Notes under the pieces: generated by a model
What the model saw: the letters and a program-made list of their open reading frames with translations, nothing else
Database searches by the model: none
What the model was told of the DNA's origin: nothing
Position numbers and translations under genes: made by a program
In this document: positions 34,808 to 45,603 of the stretch, piece after piece
How the letters are laid out: each line of letters starts with the position of its first letter
Numbering within the stretch: position 1 is the first letter of the stretch
Assembly (NCBI RefSeq): GCF_014645835.1
Contig: NZ_BMMM01000007.1
Coordinates: 24,607 to 88,606 of the forward strand
Source: Streptomyces albiflavescens
Lineage (GTDB): Bacteria > Actinomycetota > Actinomycetes > Streptomycetales > Streptomycetaceae
DNA: 64,000 nt
Direction: 5' to 3'

Positions 34808-34875
34808 GATCTCACACAGATGATGGATCACGGATCGGCCGAATGATCCATACGCAGTGGATCAGTCATTCGATC
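34808..34875. promoter_or_regulatory. Cluster of six GATC sites upstream of gbn
   Basis: GATC at 34808, 34826, 34833, 34845, 34860 and 34872, including the inverted pair TGGATCA (34824-34830) / TGATCCA (34844-34850) and a third TGGATCA at 34858. In sequence of this GC content about 0.2 sites would be expected in 68 bp. Lies 269-336 bp upstream of the gbn start, between the ABC-F stop and its terminator. Possible Gbn binding platform. Confidence 0.5.
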
Positions 34876-34910
34876 AAGCCCCGCTGACATGCTCGGGGCC
34901 GGGGCCGCGG

Positions 34911-36509
<1,599 letters not shown>

Positions 36510-36600
36510 GGACAGACTCCAGGGCAGGGTCGTTGGCGGGGTGGACGGCTGAGGACGTTCCCGCCGTCTAATGCGCGAGGAGAATGGCCATGGGCCAAGT

Positions 36601-37647
36601 CTAACGGGGCCGTGCAACCACTTTTTCTGTGTGCGGGTGTTCGACACTGTGATGCTCGCCCCGCCGCTCGTTGTCCAGCGGCGTCCGGTCCGCGGTGATC
36701 CTGCCCAGCTCGTCCACCGCGACGATCTCGCCGGTCCAGCTGTCGGTGGCCGCACAAGGCTGCGCGATCAGCAGCGCCGTACGGACACGCACCGCGCGCG
36801 CGGGCTCGAAGGCGCAGCCCTGGCGGGCGGGCAGCACCCAGCGCAGGTCGCCGTCGGCGATGCGGTACGCGGCGACGCGCTGCGGGGTGACGACGGCGAG
36901 CATGCGGGGGCCGAGGATCCGCAGCACGCCGCCGCCCCGGTGGGCAGCGAGCCAGGGGGCGGCCCCGGGAAGGGCCCGATGCCAGCGGACCGCGCTGCCG
37001 TCGCCGCGAACGGTGGCGGTGACCAGCCCGTCGTCCCAGAGCGCGATCGCGTCCCCGCGCGCGGGGACGACGGCCATCGGACGCCGTCCCTCTCGCGTGT
37101 ACGTCCACCGGGGGCGCCCGGTTCCTTCGTCGTACGCCTCGACGGTGGCCCCTGTCGTCCGCAGCGAGGGTCGGTCCCCACCGTCCACGCGCGCGTGGAC
37201 GGTGACGTGGTCTCCGTAGGGGGCGGTCCGGGCCTGGTGGTGCGCTGCCGCGAGGAGCGGGACTGCGAGGAGGAGGGCGAGGGTCGTGGGGAGGAAACGA
37301 CGCAGGGCGCGGCCCGCGGGAGCGGGGGAAGGAAGTCGCTCGGCCGGCGCGGGGCGCGGACCGGTGGAGGTGGTCCGCGGGGCGGGCTCGGTGCGAGGCG
37401 GTCGCGGCGACGAGACACACTCCGCGCGAACGAGTCGCGGCGAGACGGACTCCGCATGCGTCGATCGCGGCAGCAGCGCGGACTCCGCATGCGCCGGTCG
37501 CGGCAGCAGCGCGGACTCCGCATGGGTCGCTCGCGGCAGCGGAGCGGTGCCGCGGGTGGGAGTGTGGGGAGTGGGCCCGGTCGGGGTGGCCTGTGGATGC
37601 CGGGCAGGTGCCTCCGGATCCGTCACCTCGATCGGCAGAACGACCAC
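36601..37647 (-). CDS. Membrane-anchored PQQ-like beta-propeller protein
   Basis: 348 residues. N-terminal Pro/Ala/Glu-rich cytoplasmic region with three 11-residue tandem repeats (HAESALLPR...), one membrane helix (LPTTLALLLAVPLLAAA, residues ~127-143), then an extracytoplasmic domain with WD/PQQ-like strands (GRPRWTYTREG, GDAIALWDDGLVTATV, AYRIADGDLRWVL). Role unknown. GTG at 37647 is chosen because GAGGGGG lies 4 bases upstream; longer starts are unsupported. Divergent from the metallopeptidase remnant. Confidence 0.75.
   Translation of the reverse strand: MVVLPIEVTDPEAPARHPQATPTGPTPHTPTRGTAPLPRATHAESALLPRPAHAESALLPRSTHAESVSPRLVRAECVSSPRPPRTEPAPRTTSTGPRPAPAERLPSPAPAGRALRRFLPTTLALLLAVPLLAAAHHQARTAPYGDHVTVHARVDGGDRPSLRTTGATVEAYDEGTGRPRWTYTREGRRPMAVVPARGDAIALWDDGLVTATVRGDGSAVRWHRALPGAAPWLAAHRGGGVLRILGPRMLAVVTPQRVAAYRIADGDLRWVLPARQGCAFEPARAVRVRTALLIAQPCAATDSWTGEIVAVDELGRITADRTPLDNERRGEHHSVEHPHTEKVVARPR
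37447..37545. repeat. 33-nt in-frame tandem repeat, three units
   Basis: GGACTCCGCATG at 37447, 37480 and 37513, exactly 33 bases apart, inside the beta-propeller gene; encodes 11-residue units with HAESALLPR. A decayed fourth copy lies at about 37400-37446. Confidence 0.9.
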
Positions 37648-37834
37648 CTTGCCCCCTCGCACCACAGCCCACGGATCCGGCGCAGAGCGTAGACGCGGGT
37701 GGGCAGGAGGGCCGTCGGGACACGGCGGGCCGGCGCAAGCGCATCCCCCGTTCGGACCTCCGCCCGGGGCCGCGGGCCTGGGGGCGTACGAGGATGACGC
37801 AAGAGAGCGACGTACGGCAGAGGGTGGTGTGCCC

Positions 37835-38155
37835 ATGCAGTTCGACGACGACGCCGACCTGGACACATCCGAGGTCCAGGATGTGCGCGGCAGTCGAATA
37901 CCCGGCGGCAGAGCGACCATCGGAGGTGGCCTCGCCGGCCTGCTCGCACTGCTCATCGGACTCTTCTTCGGAATCGGCCCCGACGAACTCGGGCTCTCCT
38001 CCGGGAGCGACCAGCCCGCGTCGACCTCCTCCTCCCTCGCGCAGCTCCAGCAGACCTGCAAGAAGGGAAGCGACGCGAACGCCAGGGAGGACTGCCGCAC
38101 GGTGGCGGTGGTCAACAGCACGGGCGACATGGCGCGTTGCAACACCCTCCGCTGA
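37835..38155 (+). pseudogene. Neutral zinc metallopeptidase (YpfJ family) with internal deletion
   Basis: 106 residues. Residues 1-95 are the usual N-terminus of the ~290-residue YpfJ/KPN_02809 family: MQFDDDADLDTSEVQDVRG, a glycine-rich membrane helix, then LAQLQQTCKKG...EDCRTVAVVNS. The end, TGDMARCNTLR, looks like the family's C-terminal motif (GxxxGDxxxCDTF). Everything between, including the HExxH zinc site, is missing without loss of frame. I call it a pseudogene by internal deletion; it could still make a small membrane protein. GAGGGTGG ribosome binding site is intact. Confidence 0.75.
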
Positions 38156-38271
38156 GCCCGGAACGCAGACGGCTTCCGCTCGCCGGGTGTTGTCAGTGCC
38201 CGGTGCCAGACTGGGCAACAGGTCGGATTCCGGCGGCGGTTCCGGCGGCGCGACGAGAAGGAGTGATCGGC

Positions 38272-38694
38272 ATGGCAGGCATGGACGGCGGGCGCCCGAG
38301 CATCTACCCGACACTGCTGTACGCGGACGCGAAGGCGGCGATCAGGCAGCTCACGGAAGCCTTCGGCTTCAGCGAGGCGTCGGTGTACGAGAGCGACGAG
38401 GGCGGGGTCACCACGGTGATGCACGCCGAACTGGTGCAGGGCAATGGCGCGGTGATGCTCGGATCCAAGGGCCGCGGCGGCATCTTCGACACCGCGATGA
38501 AGGACGCGGGCCCGACCTCGGTGTACGTGGTCGTGGACGACGTCGACTCGCACCACCAGCGGGCCGTGGACCACGGCGCCGAGATCCTGATGCCCCCGAC
38601 GGACCAGGACTACGGCTCGCGGGACTACATGGCCCGGGACCTCGAGGGAAATATCTGGAGCTTCGGCACGTACGCCCCCGAGATAGGGGCGTAG
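38272..38694 (+). CDS. VOC/glyoxalase family protein
   Basis: 140 residues with the two beta-alpha-beta-beta-beta modules of the vicinal-oxygen-chelate fold; PTLLYADAKAAIRQLTEAFGF opens the first and VYVVVDDVDSHHQRAVDHGAEI the second, ending RDLEGNIWSFGTY. Close to PhnB-like/bleomycin-resistance-like members; metal ligands are His and Glu positions near H54 and E130. Substrate unknown. ATG has GAAGGAG 9 bases upstream. Confidence 0.88.
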   Translation: MAGMDGGRPSIYPTLLYADAKAAIRQLTEAFGFSEASVYESDEGGVTTVMHAELVQGNGAVMLGSKGRGGIFDTAMKDAGPTSVYVVVDDVDSHHQRAVDHGAEILMPPTDQDYGSRDYMARDLEGNIWSFGTYAPEIGA

Positions 38695-38738
38695 GACCCC
38701 GGTCGGCTCCCTCGCCGGTTCCCTCCCCGGCTCCCCCG

Positions 38739-40145
38739 TCAGCTTCCTCCGGTGTGCACCTGGAAGGCGGCCCGGCGGACGGCCTTGGCGAGCGCCGGGT
38801 CCGGGTGCGCGGCGGCGAGCGCGACCAGGACCTGCACGGTGCGGGGGTGCCCGACCGCGCGTACCTCGTCGAGGAGTGCGGGCACGGTGGGCTGCACCGC
38901 GGACTCCAAGTGCCGTACGAGGAGCGGGGCTTCACCGTGGTCGGCGACGGCGGCGGCGGTGTCGATCCACAGCCAGGTGACCTCCTCGCGGGTGAGCACC
39001 TCGTGGGCGTCCTCGGGGTCGTGACCGTCGTGCTCGGCGAGCCACAGCAGGGCGTAGGGACGCAGCGAGGTCTCCTCGGCCACGGCGCGCACGTCGGGCT
39101 CGGCGGGGGCGCCGACCACGCGCAGCGCCTCGAAGGCGAGACCTCGGGTGAGGGCGTCCTCGCCACGGGCGGCGTCGAGGAGTTCGGTGACGGCGCTCCC
39201 GACGGGACGGGCGGCCAGCCAGGCGCGGTACTCGGCACGGGCCGCGTTCGGGCGCAGCTGGGCGCAGCCGCGGAGCATGTCCTCGGCGGACTGCTCGATG
39301 TTCCCGGCGGGGCTCTGCGCGGCGACGCAGATCTGCTCCAGCTTGACCCAGACCGCCCAGCTGCCGAGCGGGGTGAGGGTGGCCTGGCCGTCGGCGCAGG
39401 TGAGCGCGCCCACGGAGGCGAGGGCGTGCAGGGCCCAGTCGAGGAGCGGGGCGAGGGGGGCGTCCGCGGCGTCGGGTGCGCCCTGCGGGGCGGGCTCCGG
39501 CTGGGGGCCGTAGGGGATTTCGCAGCGCTCGGTGCGCAGTTCCGTGACGCGCTGTTCGAGGAGATCGAGGAGTTGTTCCACGGGGACGGGCCCCGCGGAG
39601 AGCTGGAGGAAGGAGAGCACCTGAGGCATCGCGGAGACGACCTCGGCGACGGCGGCGGGTTCGCGGTCCGCGGGCTCCGGATACGCGAGCGACCAGGCGT
39701 CGAAGAGGGCGACCCAGCCGCGCAGCACGGCGCTGTCGTCGCGGTTCCAGGCGCGCAGCCGCCAGCCCGGGCGGGCGCTGTCGCCATGTACCTCGACAAG
39801 ACCCGCCAGGCGTGCGGTGTCCCAGTCGGCGCGCACTTGAGCCGGGGTCAGCCCGAGGTCGGCGGCGGCCCGTTCGGCGGTGGTGTCGGAGAGGGTGCCC
39901 TTGCTGTCGGGGGTCGCACCGTCGCGCCCCGGGCGCAGGGCGGCGTCGGCCCAGCGGGCGACACGGGCCGCGCCGGACAGGCCGATCCGCGCCTTGCGGG
40001 CCAGTTCCGCGAGCGGCGGTGTGCCCTCGGGCGGCCGCGGTGCGGGGCGGGGCGTGCGGCGCTGGGTCACCGCTCGGGGGGCGGCGGCCAGGGGCCGCGG
40101 GCTGACGAGTCGGAGCCTGGAGTCGCGCGGGTTACGGGACGTCAC
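38739..40145 (-). CDS. Hypothetical actinobacterial protein, helical (HEAT-like)
   Basis: 468 residues, not recognised as a characterised family. Basic, Arg/Pro-rich N-terminus (~65 residues), then RIGLSGAARVARWADAALRPG and a helical body that reads like winged-helix (LADLGLTPAQVRADWDTARLAGLVEV) followed by repeated alpha pairs. Ends in ALAAAHPDPALAKAVRRAAFQVHTGGS, HEAT-like. GTG at 40145 is chosen (GGAAG nine bases before); further starts exist upstream to 40424 without support. Confidence 0.72.
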   Translation of the reverse strand: MTSRNPRDSRLRLVSPRPLAAAPRAVTQRRTPRPAPRPPEGTPPLAELARKARIGLSGAARVARWADAALRPGRDGATPDSKGTLSDTTAERAAADLGLTPAQVRADWDTARLAGLVEVHGDSARPGWRLRAWNRDDSAVLRGWVALFDAWSLAYPEPADREPAAVAEVVSAMPQVLSFLQLSAGPVPVEQLLDLLEQRVTELRTERCEIPYGPQPEPAPQGAPDAADAPLAPLLDWALHALASVGALTCADGQATLTPLGSWAVWVKLEQICVAAQSPAGNIEQSAEDMLRGCAQLRPNAARAEYRAWLAARPVGSAVTELLDAARGEDALTRGLAFEALRVVGAPAEPDVRAVAEETSLRPYALLWLAEHDGHDPEDAHEVLTREEVTWLWIDTAAAVADHGEAPLLVRHLESAVQPTVPALLDEVRAVGHPRTVQVLVALAAAHPDPALAKAVRRAAFQVHTGGS

Positions 40146-40360
40146 GGGTGCAGTCTTCCGGTTGACAGTCCGAAAACCCAAACGGAATGTCACGGCAGGC
40201 GACGGGGGCGGTGAGCGCGGGGGGTTCTCGGGGCGCTCGGCAAGCGGGAACGAGCCCTCGCGAGAGTTGTCCGGAGCCGAACCGGAAGGGCGCCGTCGGG
40301 TTCGCCGGGGTGCTTCGTGCGGACCTGCTGTCCGACTCCCTCGAAGGCGTGTCGAGGCGC

Positions 40361-41488
40361 TCACATCAGAGGGGTGAGGAAGCGGCGCAGGGCCTCTTCG
40401 TAGCCTTCCGGGTCGGCGTTCCACATGGCGCCGTGCGGGGCCTGCGGGACCGTGTGCAGGGTGACCAGGTCCGGGCGGCGGTGCGCGAGGCGGCGTGAGG
40501 TGTCCCAGGGGGCGATGGTGTCGTCCGGGCCGTGCAGCACCAAGGTGGGCACCTTGAGGTGGTCGGGGTGCGCGGCGTACTCGATGCGGTTGCCGTGCAG
40601 GCCCGTGCGCCCCTGAGCGGCGCGCACCGCGAGGGGCAGCAGGGCGCTGGGGGTGCGGCGCGCCGTGGCGAGGGCGCGCAGCGTGGTCTCCCAGCTCAGG
40701 ACCGGTGAGTCCAGGACCAGGCCGGAGATCCGCTCACGCAGGGCGGAGTGCGCGGCGGCACGCAGGGCCATGGTGGCGCCGACGGACCACCCGTACAGGA
40801 CGACCTGCTCGGCGCCGTACCGCACGGCGTAGCGGATGGCCGCGTCGAGGTCGCGCCATTCGGTCTCGCCGAGGTGGTTGAGGCCGTCCGGGGAGCGGGG
40901 TGCGCCGAGGTCGCCGCGGTAGGCGAGGTCGAGTACCGGGAAGTGGTGGCGGCTCAGGAACTCCATCACGTTCATCGGATGCTCGCGGGTGGCGCCCAGG
41001 CCGTGCACGGTGATCACCCAGGTGTCACGGACGGCGGGCACGAACCAGGCGGGCAGAGCTCCGAGTTCGCCGGGTATGTCGACGTCGGCGTGGGCGAGAC
41101 CGAGGGCGGAGCTCGGGTCGCCGACGTGCAGGTTCGGGGTGAGCCACACCTTGTCGCCGGGTTCCAGGGAGCCGTGGGTGATCCGTTCGAGGCGGCGTAC
41201 GACCGTGTCGACGGTGTGGGGTGTCCCCTTCATGACCGGTCCGACGACCGCGTGGGAGCCGTCGCCGGCGAGGCCGTACGTGCCCGGGCGCTGGGAGGCG
41301 AGGTCCCGCGTGAGCGTGATCCCGCCCGCCGTCGTGGCGTGCACGGTGAGCCGGGGCTCGGTGGGCAGGGGCTTGCCGGGCGACACCTTCAACGCGGCGT
41401 CGCTCGCGAACCGGCCCGCCGCCACCGAGGCCGCGCCCGCGGCGATCGCTACGGTGACGGCTGCTGCCGTGGCTCTGATGGTGCGCAC
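40361..41488 (-). CDS. Alpha/beta hydrolase family protein, probably membrane-anchored or secreted
   Basis: 375 residues. N-terminal hydrophobic segment (AAAVTVAIAAGAASVAAG) acts as signal anchor. Lipase-type core: oxyanion TVHGLGATREH, nucleophile elbow GWSVG (Ser), Asp in HGPDDTIAP, His in APHGAMW. Similar to BAAT/acyl-CoA thioester hydrolase-like or BEM46-like peptidases; substrate unknown. GTG or ATG at 41488. A 215 bp gap follows to the next gene. Confidence 0.85.
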   Translation of the reverse strand: MRTIRATAAAVTVAIAAGAASVAAGRFASDAALKVSPGKPLPTEPRLTVHATTAGGITLTRDLASQRPGTYGLAGDGSHAVVGPVMKGTPHTVDTVVRRLERITHGSLEPGDKVWLTPNLHVGDPSSALGLAHADVDIPGELGALPAWFVPAVRDTWVITVHGLGATREHPMNVMEFLSRHHFPVLDLAYRGDLGAPRSPDGLNHLGETEWRDLDAAIRYAVRYGAEQVVLYGWSVGATMALRAAAHSALRERISGLVLDSPVLSWETTLRALATARRTPSALLPLAVRAAQGRTGLHGNRIEYAAHPDHLKVPTLVLHGPDDTIAPWDTSRRLAHRRPDLVTLHTVPQAPHGAMWNADPEGYEEALRRFLTPLM

Positions 41489-41633
41489 GCGTCCAGTCTC
41501 CCGGGGGAGCCCGCTATCGGCCAGCGGGAGCGGGGCTCGGATGACGTGCTCCGCCCAAGTCGGGGCCTGTGCGCTCTGTGGTGCGGGTGGTGCGGCATCG
41601 CCGGATTCGTCCGTCTCGTCAGCCCGCCGTCGC

Positions 41634-42365
41634 TCAGCCCCGCTGCCCGTACCCCCGCAGCCGCTCCCCCGCCTCCCGGGTCTGCTGGGGTGACAGCAGC
41701 GTGGGGGTCAGGCCCGGGACCGAGGAGGCCAGGAGCCAGACGCGGGACATCCACTCCAGCTGGGCCGTGCGGTCGTACGCCCGGTTCAAGGAGTCTCCGT
41801 AGGCGATGGTGCCGTGGTTCTGGAGAAGGCAGGCGGTGCGGTCGGCGAGGGCCTGGAGCATGTTCTCGGCCAACTCCGGAGTGCCGTATGTCGCATAAGG
41901 GGCAACACGGACCGGCCCACCGAGAGCGCCCGCCATGTAGTGGATCAGGGGGAGCTCGGGGACGAGCGTGGAAACCGCCGTCGCGTGCGCGGCATGGGTA
42001 TGGACGACGGCGCGCGCGTCGGTGGCGCGGTAGATCGCGAGGTGCATCGGCAGTTCGCTCGTCGGAAGAAGCGAACCGAGCACCTGCCGGCCGTCGAGAT
42101 CGACGCCGACGACGTCGTCGGGCGCCAGCCGGTCGTACGGCACTCCCGTGGGTGTGACCAGGACGGTGCCGCCGACCCGTACCGACACATTGCCCGACGT
42201 ACCGACGACCAGCCCGTCGGCCACCGTGCGGCGGGCCGTCAGGACGAGCTCGCCCCACGCCCGTTCCACCGCGTCCCGCGTGCCCCTCGCGTCCAACTCG
42301 CCCCGTCCAGGCGCATCCTGTGCGTCCTCCCGCACGTCCCGTGCGTCCTGTCGCTGCTCAGCCAT
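41634..42365 (-). CDS. Class II aldolase/adducin family protein
   Basis: 243 residues, L-fuculose/ribulose-phosphate aldolase fold. Zinc ligands in VHTHAAHATA (two His) and QNHGTIAYG (third His); TSGNVSVR forms the phosphate loop. The general acid/base Glu is within SELPMH. Sugar-phosphate substrate unknown. ATG at 42365; the frame upstream to 42461 lacks support. Neighbour genes do not show a sugar pathway. Confidence 0.9.
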   Translation of the reverse strand: MAEQRQDARDVREDAQDAPGRGELDARGTRDAVERAWGELVLTARRTVADGLVVGTSGNVSVRVGGTVLVTPTGVPYDRLAPDDVVGVDLDGRQVLGSLLPTSELPMHLAIYRATDARAVVHTHAAHATAVSTLVPELPLIHYMAGALGGPVRVAPYATYGTPELAENMLQALADRTACLLQNHGTIAYGDSLNRAYDRTAQLEWMSRVWLLASSVPGLTPTLLSPQQTREAGERLRGYGQRG

Positions 42366-42561
42366 GCCGCGATCCTGCCAGGCGCGGACGTCAACACGCC
42401 GTACGCGAGGGCACTTTAGGGCGGAACGTGCGCGTCCGTAAGGTCGCATATGGGCATACATCCCCCTCTATTGTTGATTGGCTGGCGATCGACGGGCATG
42501 CACTGACCTTCAAGTAACCTCTGGGGGATTTGTCGTGCACGTCGCCATTCCGGGGGGAAAT

Positions 42562-43311
42562 ATGGCCCGTGATCACAAACCATTCCGTCGCCGTGCCCGC
42601 GTCGTCGCGGCAACGGCCATCGTGGGGGCGCTCACCGCGGGTGGGACCGCCCTCGTCGCGGTTCCGGCCTCCGCGGCGAGCAAGCCCAAGGGGCACGACG
42701 TCTCCTCGCACCAGAAGAACGTCGACTGGCAGAGCGCGAAAGCAAAGGGCGCCCGGTTCGTCTATGTCAAGGCGACCGAGTCCCACACGTACCGCAACCC
42801 CTACTTCAGCCGGCAGTACAACGGCGCGCGCAACGCGGGCATCCTCCACGGCGCCTATCACTTCGCCGTGCCGAACAAGTCGTCCGGCACCGCCCAGGCC
42901 GCGTACTTCGTGCGCAACGGCGGCGCCTGGCGCTCGGACGGCTGGACGCTGCCGCCCGCGCTGGACATCGAGTACAACCCGTACAGCAAGCACAAGTGCT
43001 ACGGCCTGAGCAAGGCCAGGATGGTGAGCTGGATCAAGGCGTTCAGCGACGAGGTCAAGCGGGAGACCGGCCGCCGGCCGGTCATCTACACGACCACGCA
43101 CTGGTGGAACAACTGCACCGGCGGCAGTCGCGCCTTCGCCGCGAACCACGCCCTGTGGCTCGCACGCTACGACTCGGCGGACGCGGGTGCGCTGCCCGCC
43201 GGATGGTCGTACTGGACGTTCTGGCAGTACGACAACAGCGGCAGCCTGCCGGGTGACCAGAATCTCTTCAACGGATCCATGACCGCGCTCAGGAGGCTCG
43301 CGCGGGGCTAG
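42562..43311 (+). CDS. Secreted GH25 lysozyme (muramidase)
   Basis: 249 residues from ATG 42562 (GGGGGG four to nine bases upstream); a GTG at 42535, also with GGGGG upstream, would add nine residues. Signal peptide cleaved near ASA-A (residue ~36). GH25 catalytic domain: GHDVSSHQKNVDW (first Asp), ALDIEYN (catalytic Asp/Glu), and WTFWQYDNSG near the end. Hydrolyses peptidoglycan beta-1,4 linkages outside the cell. Confidence 0.93.
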   Translation: MARDHKPFRRRARVVAATAIVGALTAGGTALVAVPASAASKPKGHDVSSHQKNVDWQSAKAKGARFVYVKATESHTYRNPYFSRQYNGARNAGILHGAYHFAVPNKSSGTAQAAYFVRNGGAWRSDGWTLPPALDIEYNPYSKHKCYGLSKARMVSWIKAFSDEVKRETGRRPVIYTTTHWWNNCTGGSRAFAANHALWLARYDSADAGALPAGWSYWTFWQYDNSGSLPGDQNLFNGSMTALRRLARG

Positions 43312-43381
43312 AGGCTCATGGCGGAGCCCGATATTCCGCCTCTGTTCGAGATGCCTGGCCGCTTCTTCGCCACAAGCGGAG

Positions 43382-43418
43382 GGGCGGTCCGCCATGTGAG
43401 ACACCCCACGGACCGCCC
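43382..43418 (+). terminator. Terminator after the lysozyme gene
   Basis: 10 bp perfect inverted repeat (43382-43391 with 43409-43418), 17-base loop, just before the PHO box. Confidence 0.75.
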
Positions 43419-43420
43419 TA

Positions 43421-43442
43421 GTTCATCTTCCGTTCACCCAGG
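43421..43442 (+). promoter_or_regulatory. PHO box (PhoP operator) of the phosphate transporter gene
   Basis: Two adjacent 11-nt direct repeats GTTCATCTTCC and GTTCACCCAGG; the second matches the Streptomyces PhoP consensus (G-G/T-TCA-YYY-R-G/C-G) exactly. Lies 48-69 bp before the pit start. Confidence 0.85.
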
Positions 43443-43489
43443 TTGCCTACGGTCCACCTGCCACTGACGTCCAACAGAAGCCTGGGTAA

Positions 43490-44731
<1,242 letters not shown>

Positions 44732-44743
44732 GGAACGAACCGC

Positions 44744-44965
44744 ATGAACATCGACTGGGCAGCCCTCGCCTCCGTCTTCGGAGTCAGCCTTCTCACCACC
44801 GTGGCCCTCGTCGGCCTCTTCACCCTCGGCATCGTCGGCCTCTCGAAGCGAGAGTCGGCGTCGGCCCGGGGCGGCTCCGCGGCCCTCGCGGTCACCGGCG
44901 CCTACGCCTGCTTCGCGGCGTGCGCGGCGGCGGTGGCGTACGGGATCTTCATCATCGTGGCCTGA
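44744..44965 (+). CDS. Small two-helix membrane protein co-transcribed with pit
   Basis: 73 residues. Two helices (VFGVSLLTTVALVGLFTLGI and AVTGAYACFAACAAAVAYGI) with a charged KRESASARGG turn. Conserved after pit in Streptomyces from memory (SCO1846 position). Function unknown; may modulate the transporter. Only 12 bp downstream of pit. Confidence 0.82.
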   Translation: MNIDWAALASVFGVSLLTTVALVGLFTLGIVGLSKRESASARGGSAALAVTGAYACFAACAAAVAYGIFIIVA

Positions 44966-44982
44966 CGCCCGCGCACACTCGA

Positions 44983-45031
44983 CGAGTGCCCTGCCGGACC
45001 TCCCTCACGGGAGCGACCGGCAGGGCACTCG
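44983..45031 (+). terminator. Strong terminator after the pit operon
   Basis: Perfect 15 bp inverted repeat (44983-44997 with 45017-45031), 19-base loop, 18 bp after the stop. Confidence 0.85.
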
Positions 45032-45235
45032 CATGTCGCCCCCAGGTTCGGTGAGGACCGTCGAGTCGCGGACCAGCACCGCTTTCCCGACGACCGCCAC
45101 TTCGACACAGTCGTCGTCCCCACTGTCGCTGCTGATGTGCCGGCGCAGCACGGACGGGTTCCTGTGGCCCACACCGACCCCCTCCTGCCCGAGAGCAGGC
45201 GCCCCCCGCGCTGGACCGCTCGCCCCTTGTCGCAA
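45005..45235 (-). pseudogene. DUF397-like relic
   Basis: The minus-strand frame reads ISSDSGDDDCVEVAVVGKA then VLVRDST, which is the DUF397 core (SSYSG...NCVEVA...VRDSK). It lacks the N-terminal Trp segment and the C-terminal FTPAEW block and runs into the pit terminator. Only TTG could start it. I see a fragment of a DUF397 gene; no adjacent HTH partner gene remains. Confidence 0.5.
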
Positions 45236-45317
45236 ACCGGTCCAGGAAAGCCTGATTTGACCGCCTAGGGGAAAACCGGCCCGGTCGTCGGTGCTGTGGG
45301 CCTCAGCACACTCTCCC

Positions 45318-45480
45318 CTCGCAGGTCAACGGCAAGTTGACGGGTCTTCCGACCCCGTGGTGGACTGCCCGAGCCAAGTACGGCGGCATGAGAGGAAGCC
45401 GGTGTGAGTCCGGCGCGGTCCCGCCACTGTCACCGGGGAAGTAAGTCCCCGTGAGCCAGGAACTCTCACCGCCGGTCTCG
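45318..45480 (+). promoter_or_regulatory. Cobalamin (B12) riboswitch
   Basis: Contains the conserved core GAGGAAGCCGGTGTGA (45393-45408), the GCGGTCCCGCCACTGT block (45415-45430) and the B12-box-like GAGCCAGGAACTC (45453-45465), with the 5' element TTGACGGGTCTTCCGAC ahead. Ligand adenosylcobalamin represses; controls the cobD-cobQ-cobN-... operon starting at 45604. Boundaries approximate. Confidence 0.95.
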
Positions 45481-45521
45481 TCGAACCAGGGCGTGGACAC
45501 CCTGAGTGAGGACATATCGTC

Positions 45522-45599
45522 ATGCGCGGCTGCCCAAGTTCTGTGCGAACGACGCGAACTACGCGAACGACAGTTGTGCCCGACCTGACGGTCGGCTGA
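45522..45599 (+). CDS. Putative leader peptide between riboswitch and cobD
   Basis: 25 codons from ATG with GAGGA nine bases upstream: MRGCPSSV then RTT three times, then VVPDLTVG. Nine of 25 sense codons end in A or T (three CGA, ACT, ACA, AGT, TCT, CCA, GTT), against under 10% in neighbouring genes. The stop ends 4 bp before the cobD GTG, and its last codons form a 6 bp hairpin (45580-45585/45590-45595). Could couple riboswitch output to cobD translation, or be untranslated chance sequence. Confidence 0.45.
   Translation: MRGCPSSVRTTRTTRTTVVPDLTVG
45580..45595 (+). promoter_or_regulatory. Hairpin just before the cobD start
   Basis: CCGACC-TGAC-GGTCGG, 6 bp stem ending 8 bp before the cobD GTG. 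No Shine-Dalgarno is visible for cobD, so start access may depend on this element and on translation of the leader ORF. Confidence 0.5.
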
Positions 45600-45603
45600 A
45601 CCG

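Noticed and set aside
42366..42561. Extra small gene between the aldolase and lysozyme genes
   Set aside because: The frames here are short and without family; the region is a divergent promoter with the lysozyme's ribosome binding site.
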